DNA of 64,000 bases from Aeromicrobium yanjiei. Lineage in GTDB: Bacteria; Actinomycetota; Actinomycetes; Propionibacteriales; Nocardioidaceae. Below are positions 46,757 through 55,913 of this stretch, one piece after another. Both the position numbers and the translations under genes were made by a program. The first letter of the stretch is position 1; each line of letters starts with the position of its first letter. The notes under the pieces are model-generated. The model saw nothing but the letters and a program-made list of their open reading frames with translations. It made no database searches and was not told where the DNA came from. The stretch covers positions 248,001-312,000 of the forward strand of contig NZ_CP045737.1 of assembly GCF_009649075.1 (NCBI RefSeq), read 5' to 3'.

Positions 46757-47142
46757 CGCGGGGAGAGCGGGGCGCCGTGACCGTCCACGCCGCGACGATC
46801 GCAACCCTCTTGGTCATCGCGGCGCTGGTCGTGGTCCAGGTCGCGGGGCTCGTCCGGATGCGGCACCGGGTGGCGGCGGCCGCCGACCTGGCGGCGCTCG
46901 CGGCGTCCCAGGCGAGCGTCGCGGGCGAGGACGGCTGCTCGGCGGCGCGAGCCATCGCGCGGCGCAATGACGCCGAGCTGGTCTCCTGCCGGATGGACTA
47001 CGACGTGGCCACCGTGACCGCACGCGCCGAGCGCCCACCCTGGTGGGGCGTCGCCTGGTCCACCGAGCAGAAGGCCCGGGCCGCCCCCGACTTCTACCTC
47101 GACCCCGCCCCCGCGGGTGGTCCCGCGACTGGCGCAAGGTGA
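46753..47142 (+). CDS. TadE-like protein of the helicase/secretion neighbourhood (Rv3654c type)
   Basis: This 129-residue protein has one N-terminal membrane segment (VHAATIATLLVIAALVVVQVAGLV), then the conserved RHRVAAAADLAALAASQA, characteristic of Flp-associated TadG/TadE-like proteins, and two Cys residues (DGCSAA, VSCRM) that could form a disulfide. GTG start. The last codons and the TGA stop lie inside a dispersed palindrome (47123-47203), so the C-terminal tail (GGPATGAR) is probably encoded by the repeat. Confidence 0.83.
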   Translation: MTRGERGAVTVHAATIATLLVIAALVVVQVAGLVRMRHRVAAAADLAALAASQASVAGEDGCSAARAIARRNDAELVSCRMDYDVATVTARAERPPWWGVAWSTEQKARAAPDFYLDPAPAGGPATGAR

Positions 47143-47203
47143 AGGAAATCGGACGGCGCGTCGTGCGCAACTGCGCCACTCGGGTGCGGGTTTGCGCCAC
47201 TCG
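47123..47203. repeat. Palindromic repeat over the stop of the TadE-like gene (TGCGCCACTCG-arm family, copy 2)
   Basis: 47123-47182 matches 2528-2587 at 48 of 60 bases without gaps. GCGACTGGCGCA (47125-47136) pairs imperfectly with TGCGCCACTCG at 47172-47182, and that right arm is repeated 21 bases later at 47193-47203. The stop codon (47140-47142) is at the same aligned position as in copy 1. Confidence 0.75.
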
Positions 47204-47213
47204 GTACGCGGGT

Positions 47214-49514
47214 TCAGCCGCCGGGAGCGTCCGCGAGGAAGGCGCCGAGCAGGCGTACGGCGCCGGCCTTGTCGAGCGGCTCGTTGCCGTTGCCGCACTT
47301 GGGCGACTGGACGCACGACGGGCAGCCGTCCTGGCACTCGCACGCGATGATCGCGTCACGGGTGACCCGGAGCCACCGGGCCGCCATCTCGTAGCCGCGC
47401 TCGGCGAATCCCGCTCCGCCGGGATAGCCGTCGTAGACGAACACGGTCAGCGTGCCGGTGTCGGGGTGCAGGGCGGTCGAGACGCCGCCGATGTCCCACC
47501 GGTCGCACGTCGCGAGCAGCGGCAGCAGGCCGATCGCGGCGTGCTCGGCCGCGTGCGCCGATCCGGGCACGTCATCGGTCTCGAGGGTCGCGCTCACGAC
47601 CTCGGCCGACAGGGTCCACCAGACGGCCTTCGTCGGCAGCGTACGAGCGGGCAGCTCGAGCAGCTCCTCGCCGAGGATGCCTCCACCGGCGGTGCTGCGC
47701 TTGAGATAGGACACGACCTGGTTGACCACCTCGACCGAGCCGAACGACATCGCGGCCGCGCCCCACTGCTCGGTCCGCTCGGTCTCGACCACGGTGATCT
47801 CGGTGACCGACCGGGCCATCGTGGAGTAGTCGGGGTTGTCGCGGTGGACCATCGCGACGCCGTGCTCCAGGTCGTACTCGTCGACCAGGTGGACGTCGCC
47901 CTGGTGGACGTAGACCGCCCCCTCGTGGACGGTCGAGTCCGCCGAGCCGCCGTCGACCGTGCCGATCAGGCGTCCGGTCGTCGCGTCGACGATCTGCACC
48001 GGCGGGCCGCCGCTGGAGCGGATGTCGGCCAGGTTGCTGGCCCGTTCGCGCTTGGTCCAGAACCATCCCGCCGCCCGCTTGCGCAGCCACCCCGCCGCCT
48101 CGAGGGCCGCGACTCCCTCCGCGGTCCGCGGCCCGAACAGGTCGAAGTCGCCTTCGGTCAACGGGATCTCCTGCGCCGCGGCGGCGAGGTGCGGGCCGAG
48201 GACGTACGGGTTGTCGGGGTCGAAGACCGAGGCCTCGACCGCGGTGCCGAGCAACGCCTCGGGGTGGTGCACGAGGAACGTGTCCAGCGGATCGTCCCGC
48301 GCCACGAGGATGCCGATCGAGTCGTGGCCCGAGCGTCCGGCGCGGCCGAACTGCTGCTGCAGGGCGGCGCGCGTGCCCGGGAAGCCGACCGTGATCACGG
48401 CGTCCAGGCCGGCGATGTCGATGCCGAGCTCGAGGGCGTTGGTGCTGGCGAGCCCCAGCAGGTCGCCGCTGCGCAGGCGCTGCTCCAGCTCGCGCCGCTC
48501 CTCGGGCAGATAGCCGCCGCGATAGGTCGCGACCCGCCGGACGAGCTCAGGGTCGACCTCGCCCAGGCGCCGCTGGGCGGTCGCGGCGACGGACTCCGCC
48601 CCCTTGCGGGACCGCACGAACGCCAGTGTGCGGACCTTGCCGATGACCAGGTCGGTCAGCAGCTCGCCCGCCTCGGTCGTCGCCGACCTGCGCACCACGC
48701 CGGGGTTGGCCGGGTCGACGCCTGGGATGATCGGCGGCTCCCACAGCGCGATGGTGCGGGCGGCGTGCGGGGACGAGTCCTCGGTCACCGGCACGACGTC
48801 CAGGCCCGTGAGCCGGGACGCGAAGACCTCGGGATCGGCGACGGTCGCCGACGAGAGCACGAACGTGGGATCGGCTCCGTAGTACGCGCAGATCCGGCGG
48901 AGCCGGCGCAGCACGTGGGCCACGTGCGCGCCGAAGACACCGCGGTAGTGATGGCACTCGTCGACCACGACATGCGTGAGCCCGCCCAGCACGCGCGTCC
49001 AGCGCGCGTGGGCCGGCAGGATCGAGTGGTGCAGCGTGTCGGGGTTGGTCAGCAGGTAGTTCGCGTGGTCACGCGCCCAGGCGCGCTCTTCGCGTGAGTT
49101 GTCGCCGTCGACCGTCGCGGGCCGCGCGAACGCCGACGCGCCCGCGAGCCGGCGCAGCTGATCGGCGGCCAGGGCCTTGGTGGGGGCGAGATACAGCACC
49201 GTGGGCATGCGGTTGCCCCGCAGCGCGCTCCCCGTACGCCCGGCAGCCAGACCGGTCAGCGCGGGAGCCTGGAAGGCCAAGGACTTCCCCGACGCCGTGC
49301 CGGTCGAGATGACGGTGTGGCGGCCTGCGTGGACGTGGTGCAGCGCCTCGGCCTGGTGGCCCCACAGGCTGTCGATCCCCTCCGCGGCGTACATCTCGCG
49401 CACGGCCGGGTCGATCCACTCGGGCCACGGCTCGACGACCGCCTCACGGGCCGGGACGCGCTCGACGTGCGTCACTCGCTCGCCGTAGCGCAGCACGAGG
49501 TCGGCAGGGTCCAC
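47214..49514 (-). CDS. DEAD/DEAH-box helicase with DUF1998 C-terminal domain
   Basis: This 766-residue superfamily 2 helicase (helicase/secretion neighbourhood type) is close in length to Rv3649 (771). Motif I STGTASGKSLAF, Ia APTKALAADQ, II DECHHY (DECH box), III SSATVADP, V STNALELGIDIAGLD, VI QQQFGRAGRSG. The C-terminal DUF1998 part holds four Cys in CECQDGCPSCVQSPKCG, a likely metal site. Homologues (MrfA/HRQ1 type) act in DNA repair; Streptomyces has it divergent from bldG. GTG at 49514 chosen because GGGAG precedes it and the match to homologues starts here; longer frames upstream have no support. Confidence 0.9.
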   Translation of the reverse strand: MDPADLVLRYGERVTHVERVPAREAVVEPWPEWIDPAVREMYAAEGIDSLWGHQAEALHHVHAGRHTVISTGTASGKSLAFQAPALTGLAAGRTGSALRGNRMPTVLYLAPTKALAADQLRRLAGASAFARPATVDGDNSREERAWARDHANYLLTNPDTLHHSILPAHARWTRVLGGLTHVVVDECHHYRGVFGAHVAHVLRRLRRICAYYGADPTFVLSSATVADPEVFASRLTGLDVVPVTEDSSPHAARTIALWEPPIIPGVDPANPGVVRRSATTEAGELLTDLVIGKVRTLAFVRSRKGAESVAATAQRRLGEVDPELVRRVATYRGGYLPEERRELEQRLRSGDLLGLASTNALELGIDIAGLDAVITVGFPGTRAALQQQFGRAGRSGHDSIGILVARDDPLDTFLVHHPEALLGTAVEASVFDPDNPYVLGPHLAAAAQEIPLTEGDFDLFGPRTAEGVAALEAAGWLRKRAAGWFWTKRERASNLADIRSSGGPPVQIVDATTGRLIGTVDGGSADSTVHEGAVYVHQGDVHLVDEYDLEHGVAMVHRDNPDYSTMARSVTEITVVETERTEQWGAAAMSFGSVEVVNQVVSYLKRSTAGGGILGEELLELPARTLPTKAVWWTLSAEVVSATLETDDVPGSAHAAEHAAIGLLPLLATCDRWDIGGVSTALHPDTGTLTVFVYDGYPGGAGFAERGYEMAARWLRVTRDAIIACECQDGCPSCVQSPKCGNGNEPLDKAGAVRLLGAFLADAPGG

Positions 49515-49636
49515 CCGCTGAGTCTCCCAGAGCGGCCATGACCGCCACGTCCCGACCGCGTACGCGCCCCGGCGGGTGGGCCGGGTTCGTGATTTGATGG
49601 AGGTGACGAGCGCAGAACAGAACAGGGAGATCGTCG

Positions 49637-49978
49637 ATGGAGCTGGCACTGACGTCCCGCACGGACGGCGACTTCGAGATCATCGAGGTCGGGGGCGAGA
49701 TCGACGTCTACACGGCGCCTCGTCTGCGTGAGGCGATCGTGACCGCCGTCGAGGCAGGTCACACCAAGCTCATCATCGACGTCCAGCGCGTCGACTTCCT
49801 GGACTCCACCGGCCTCGGCGTCCTGGTGGGAGCGCTCAAGCGGGTCCGCGCCGATGGCGGATCGCTCGACATCGTCTGCACCCAGGAGCGGATCCTCAAG
49901 ATCTTCCAGATCACGGGTCTGGACAAGGTCTTCGGCCTGCACTCCTCGATCGAGGACGCCCGCGCCACACCGGCGTGA
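49637..49978 (+). CDS. bldG: Anti-sigma factor antagonist (STAS), BldG orthologue
   Basis: This 113-residue STAS protein is strikingly like Streptomyces Bld[38 protein letters not shown] and [16 protein letters not shown]. The phosphorylatable Ser57 (FLDSTG) is at the same residue number as in BldG. BldG controls sigma factors through anti-sigma kinases and is needed for differentiation. ATG after AGGGAG. It is divergent from the DEAH helicase, as in Streptomyces, but the anti-sigma gene that follows bldG there is missing; hppA comes next. Its stop codon lies inside a CRP-type palindrome. Confidence 0.92.
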   Translation: MELALTSRTDGDFEIIEVGGEIDVYTAPRLREAIVTAVEAGHTKLIIDVQRVDFLDSTGLGVLVGALKRVRADGGSLDIVCTQERILKIFQITGLDKVFGLHSSIEDARATPA

Positions 49979-49989
49979 CCGATATCACA
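49974..49989. promoter_or_regulatory. CRP-type site 1 upstream of hppA
   Basis: CGTGA-CCGATA-TCACA is a full match to YGTGA-N6-TCACR. It overlaps the bldG stop codon and lies 88 bases before the hppA start. Confidence 0.65.
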
Positions 49990-50008
49990 CTCCCACCCCT
50001 GCGCGGCA

Positions 50009-50024
50009 TGTAACCTGCGTCACG
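50009..50024. promoter_or_regulatory. CRP-type site 2 upstream of hppA
   Basis: TGTAA-CCTGCG-TCACG matches the consensus at 9 of 10 informative positions. Its centre is 35 bases from that of site 1, and it lies 53 bases before the hppA start. Confidence 0.5.
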
Positions 50025-50077
50025 CGGACTGTCCTCAGCCCGCGGCACGTTGTTGCCGATCCTCGGGAGGGATTTTC

Positions 50078-52495
<2,418 letters not shown>

Positions 52496-52504
52496 AGCAC
52501 CGCT

Positions 52505-52547
52505 CACGAACGGCGCAGACCCTGTCACGGGGCCTGCGCCGTTCGTG
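52505..52547 (+). terminator. Hairpin terminator after hppA
   Basis: CACGAACGGCGCAG (52505-52518) and CTGCGCCGTTCGTG (52534-52547) are exact 14-base arms, with CCC/GGG pairing in the loop. It lies 9 bases after the hppA stop. No T-tract follows, which is common in high-GC actinobacteria. Confidence 0.85.
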
Positions 52548-52566
52548 CGTCTGGGAGGCTGGGGGA

Positions 52567-54033
52567 GTGATCGACGACCAGCACGTGCCCACCCTCCGCG
52601 ACGCCCTGACCCGCGCCGACTTCACGGTCGACGCGGTCTATGCGCTCCTGGGCGACGACGCCCACCGTGCCCTCGGGCGCAACCAGACGACCCCTGCCGT
52701 CCGTGCGACCCGTGGCGGTGGCGATCTCGCGACCCTCGTGCGGCTCTTCGCGCTGCAGGTGCCGGTCGACCGGGCGCGCGCCGACGCGGCGCTGCCGGGC
52801 CTGGTGGAGCCCCTTGCCGCGGCGGACATGCTCGCGGTGTCGGGCGACGAGGTGCGCGCGCTCGTCGACATCCGGCCGTACGGCGACGAGGACCACGACT
52901 GGTGGATCGTGTGCGACCCGACGTCGGGCCTGGACGGTCGCCAAGCGCCCATGGATCCTTCGTACGTCCTCGGGATCAGCGAGGCGTCCTCCTCGCTCGC
53001 GCAGCTCACGATCCGCCGCCCGGTCGGACGCTCGCTCGACCTCGGCACGGGCTGCGGCGTGCAGGCGCTGCACCTCGCGCAGCACGCGAGCGAGGTCGTC
53101 GCGACCGACGTCAACCCGCGAGCCCTGGCGATGGCGCGCCTGACCGCGGCGCTCAACGGCGCCGACATCGACGTCCGCGACGGCAGCCTCTTCGAGCCCG
53201 TGGCCGGCGAGACCTTCGACCTGATCGCGACCAACCCGCCGTTCGTGATCTCCCCGCCCGGCAGTCAGGTGCTGGTCTACCGCGACTCCGGGATGCCGGG
53301 CGACAGCGTCGTGCGGCACCTGGTCGAGAACGCCGCGACGCACCTCAACGAGGGCGGCTGGTGCCAGATCCTCGCGAACTGGGCCCACCACCGCGGCGTC
53401 GACTGGCAGGACGACCTCGGCCAGTGGCTCGAGGGCCAGCCCCTGGACGCCTGGATCCTGCAGCGCGAGCTCGTCGACCCGGCGGCATACGTCGAGATGT
53501 GGCTCGCGGATGCCGGGCTCGCCGGCACCGCCGACTACGTCCAGCGCTACGACGCGTGGCTGGACTGGTTCGAGGCCGAGGGCATCGAGGCAGTCGGCTT
53601 CGGGTGGCTCAGCCTGCGCAAGACCTCGAAGGAGCCGGTGCGCCGCCTCGAGGAGTGGACCGGCGAGATCGCGCAGCCGGTCGGTCCGGCCGTCGCCGCG
53701 TGGGGCGACCGGGTCGATGCGCTGCGCGGCATCGGCGACGTCGAGCTGCTCGACCGGACGTTCCGCCAGGCCATCGACCTGGTCCAGGAGACACGTGGCG
53801 CCGCGGGAGCCGATGACCCGGAGAGCATCGTCATCCGGCTCCAGCACGGCGTGCGCCGCGTGCGCCAGGTCGACACCGTCGAGGCTGGACTCGTCGGTGC
53901 GAGCGACGGTGACCTCACCTCCGGGCAGATCCTGGACGCCCTGGCCTCATTGCTGGGCCGGGACGCCGGTGAGCTCCGCAGCACGTACGCCCCGGTCGTC
54001 CGCGAGCTCGTCGAGGAGGGCTTCCTGGTGTGA
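52567..54033 (+). CDS. Class I methyltransferase with N-terminal DUF7059-type domain
   Basis: This 488-residue protein has an N-terminal region of about 130 residues, likely helical (RDALTRADFTVDAVYALLGDDAHRALGRN), and a methyltransferase domain with motif I SLDLGTGCGVQALHLAQHA and the NPPF catalytic motif (DLIATNPPFVISPPG), which marks enzymes methylating an amide or base nitrogen (HemK, RsmC/RlmG group). The C-terminal 150 residues are poorly conserved. GTG start after GGGAGG. The target is unknown; rRNA or protein glutamine are the usual alternatives. It occupies the same slot between hppA and topA in Streptomyces. Confidence 0.83.
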   Translation: MIDDQHVPTLRDALTRADFTVDAVYALLGDDAHRALGRNQTTPAVRATRGGGDLATLVRLFALQVPVDRARADAALPGLVEPLAAADMLAVSGDEVRALVDIRPYGDEDHDWWIVCDPTSGLDGRQAPMDPSYVLGISEASSSLAQLTIRRPVGRSLDLGTGCGVQALHLAQHASEVVATDVNPRALAMARLTAALNGADIDVRDGSLFEPVAGETFDLIATNPPFVISPPGSQVLVYRDSGMPGDSVVRHLVENAATHLNEGGWCQILANWAHHRGVDWQDDLGQWLEGQPLDAWILQRELVDPAAYVEMWLADAGLAGTADYVQRYDAWLDWFEAEGIEAVGFGWLSLRKTSKEPVRRLEEWTGEIAQPVGPAVAAWGDRVDALRGIGDVELLDRTFRQAIDLVQETRGAAGADDPESIVIRLQHGVRRVRQVDTVEAGLVGASDGDLTSGQILDALASLLGRDAGELRSTYAPVVRELVEEGFLV

Positions 54034-54072
54034 CCCACGGCAGGCGGCCGTCGTGGCGCACACGATGCTCCG

Positions 54073-54567
54073 TCAGCGGTCGAGATCGAGCTGCATGACG
54101 GTGAGGTCGAGCCAGCGGCCGAACTTCGACCCGACCTGCGTCAGCACGCCGGCGGTCCGGAAGCCGCGCCGCTCGTGCAGGCCGACCGAGAGGGTGTTGG
54201 TCGACTCGATCATCGCGACCATGCGGTGCAGACCGGCCTCACGTGCCCGCGCGATCAGGGCGTCGAGCAGGATCGAGGCCAGGCCCCGGCCCTGGTGCGA
54301 CGACCGGACGTAGAGCGAGTCCTCGACCGTGTGGCGATAGCCCGTCTTCGGCCGCCAGGGGCCGTACGACGCGTAGCCGACCACGGCTCCCTCGATCTCG
54401 ACGACGAGGACGGGGAAGCCTGCCGACAGGCGTCCCTCGAGCCAGGCGCTGCGCTCGGCGAGATCGGTCTCGGTCTCGTCCCAGATCGCCGTGGTGTCGC
54501 GGACCGCCTCGTTGTGGATCGCGAGCAGGTCGGCGACGTCGGACGGCGCGGCGTCGCGCAGGATCAT
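54073..54567 (-). CDS. GNAT N-acetyltransferase, phosphinothricin/methionine-sulfoximine type
   Basis: This 164-residue GNAT enzyme has ILRDAAPSDVADLLAIHNEAVRDTTAIWDET at the N-terminus, VVGYASYGPWRPKTGYRHTVEDSLYV, and the acetyl-CoA loop RSSHQGRGLASILLDALI. Strong likeness to the Pat/MddA family, which acetylates phosphinothricin, methionine sulfoximine or similar amino acid analogues. It is coupled to the MFS exporter gene by an ATGA overlap, which suggests a detoxification pair. Substrate assignment is by family only. Confidence 0.88.
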   Translation of the reverse strand: MILRDAAPSDVADLLAIHNEAVRDTTAIWDETETDLAERSAWLEGRLSAGFPVLVVEIEGAVVGYASYGPWRPKTGYRHTVEDSLYVRSSHQGRGLASILLDALIARAREAGLHRMVAMIESTNTLSVGLHERRGFRTAGVLTQVGSKFGRWLDLTVMQLDLDR

Positions 54568-55787
54568 CGCGACACCCCCTCGATCGTGGCCATCTCCGGG
54601 GTGGGACGCCAGCGGGGGACCATCTGCGCGATCAGCACGACGACGGCGATCGCCGTCGCGATCGAGCCGCCGATCACGAAGCCGCCCCAGGCGCCGACGC
54701 CGTCGATGCCCGCTCCGATCACGGGAGAGCTCGCCGCCCCGCCGATCGTGTACGCGGTGCCCTGCCAGCCCATCGCCTCGCCGCGGCGCTCCTCCGGGAC
54801 GAGCTTGGCGATCCACTCGGCGGCCGCGGTCATCGTCGGGGCGCACAACAGCCCGGCCGGGATGACCAGCAGCGACAGCGACACCACACCGCCGGCGAGT
54901 CCGACCGGGATCGTGGCGACTCCCAGCGCGAGCAACAGGAACGTCGGACGGACCGACCGGGTCAGCGAGCCGTAGACCAGTCCGCCGACGAGTGACGACA
55001 GACCCCATGCGCCGTACGCGATGGCGACCGAGCCGACCTCGTCCAGCTCGCGCAGCTCGGCCACGACACCGAGGTCGGTGCCGAACAGGGCTGCCATCGC
55101 GCCGCCGGACAGGAGGAAGAGGAACACGAGGGGCGCTGACACGAAGGAGGTCGAGGCAGGTGCAGGTGCGGTCTCCTCCGTCGCGGGCGCCGCGGTCACC
55201 GACCGCGTCGGCGGGTCGAGCACCAGGAAGATCACGCCGGCGACGACCTCGCACGCGCCGATCGCGTACAGCGCCGCGGCGGCGCTGACCTGGGTGACCA
55301 GCAGCGCACCCACCGCCGGGCCGATGATGAAGCTCGCCTCGGCGACGATCGAGTCGGCCGAGAACGCGGTGCGCCGCTGACGCTCCTCGACCATGACGCT
55401 CAGCGACAGCCGCACGATCGAGAAGATCGGGATGAGGAAGAGTCCCATCAGCACCGAGATCGGGACGAGCCACGCGTACGTGGCGATCGTCGCGAGGGGA
55501 TACAGCAGCCCGATCATGACGATCGACGGCACGATCGCGCGGCGGATGCCGAGCCGGTCGATCAGTCGTCCGCGCCACGGCGAGCCGATGCCGGCACCGA
55601 TCGTCGTGGCCGCGGCGATGACACCGGCCTGCTTGTAGTCGCCGCCCAGCTCGTCGACGACGTACAGCGTCAGGACCAGAGGTGCGGCGAGCGCGGGGAT
55701 GCGAGCGAAGAAGGCGGCGACGAACAGGGCCCGGACCTTCCGGTCGGCCCACAGCTGCGCATACCCGGAGAACCCCACGCGTCCCAT
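54564..55787 (-). CDS. Major facilitator superfamily transporter
   Basis: This 407-residue protein has about 12 membrane segments. Features: IGSPWRGRLIDRLGIRRAIV, the MFS motif A-like loop; SADSIVAEASFIIGPAVGALLV; and PEERRGEAMGWQGTAYTIGGAASSPVIG. The ATG at 55787 gives a normal N-terminus (MGRVGFSGYAQLWADRKVR); upstream in-frame codons look non-coding. It overlaps the acetyltransferase gene by 4 bases, so export and acetylation of the same small molecule is a fair guess. The sequence resembles sugar/multidrug efflux types, but no substrate can be named. Confidence 0.87.
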   Translation of the reverse strand: MGRVGFSGYAQLWADRKVRALFVAAFFARIPALAAPLVLTLYVVDELGGDYKQAGVIAAATTIGAGIGSPWRGRLIDRLGIRRAIVPSIVMIGLLYPLATIATYAWLVPISVLMGLFLIPIFSIVRLSLSVMVEERQRRTAFSADSIVAEASFIIGPAVGALLVTQVSAAAALYAIGACEVVAGVIFLVLDPPTRSVTAAPATEETAPAPASTSFVSAPLVFLFLLSGGAMAALFGTDLGVVAELRELDEVGSVAIAYGAWGLSSLVGGLVYGSLTRSVRPTFLLLALGVATIPVGLAGGVVSLSLLVIPAGLLCAPTMTAAAEWIAKLVPEERRGEAMGWQGTAYTIGGAASSPVIGAGIDGVGAWGGFVIGGSIATAIAVVVLIAQMVPRWRPTPEMATIEGVSR

Positions 55788-55861
55788 TGTTTCACTCAGC
55801 ACGGACAGCCAGGACCGTCCAAGCCCGGTCGAGGCCCCGGGGCACGGCGGTGGATTCTGTC

Positions 55862-55867
55862 TTGACA
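55862..55867 (+). promoter_or_regulatory. -35 hexamer TTGACA of topA
   Basis: TTGACA is an exact -35 consensus. A weak -10 (CACCGT, 55885-55890) lies 17 bases further on and the topA start 24 bases after that. Confidence 0.45.
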
Positions 55868-55913
55868 GCACGCGCTACGGTGACCACCGTCTGACCAATC
55901 AGGAGAGAACACC

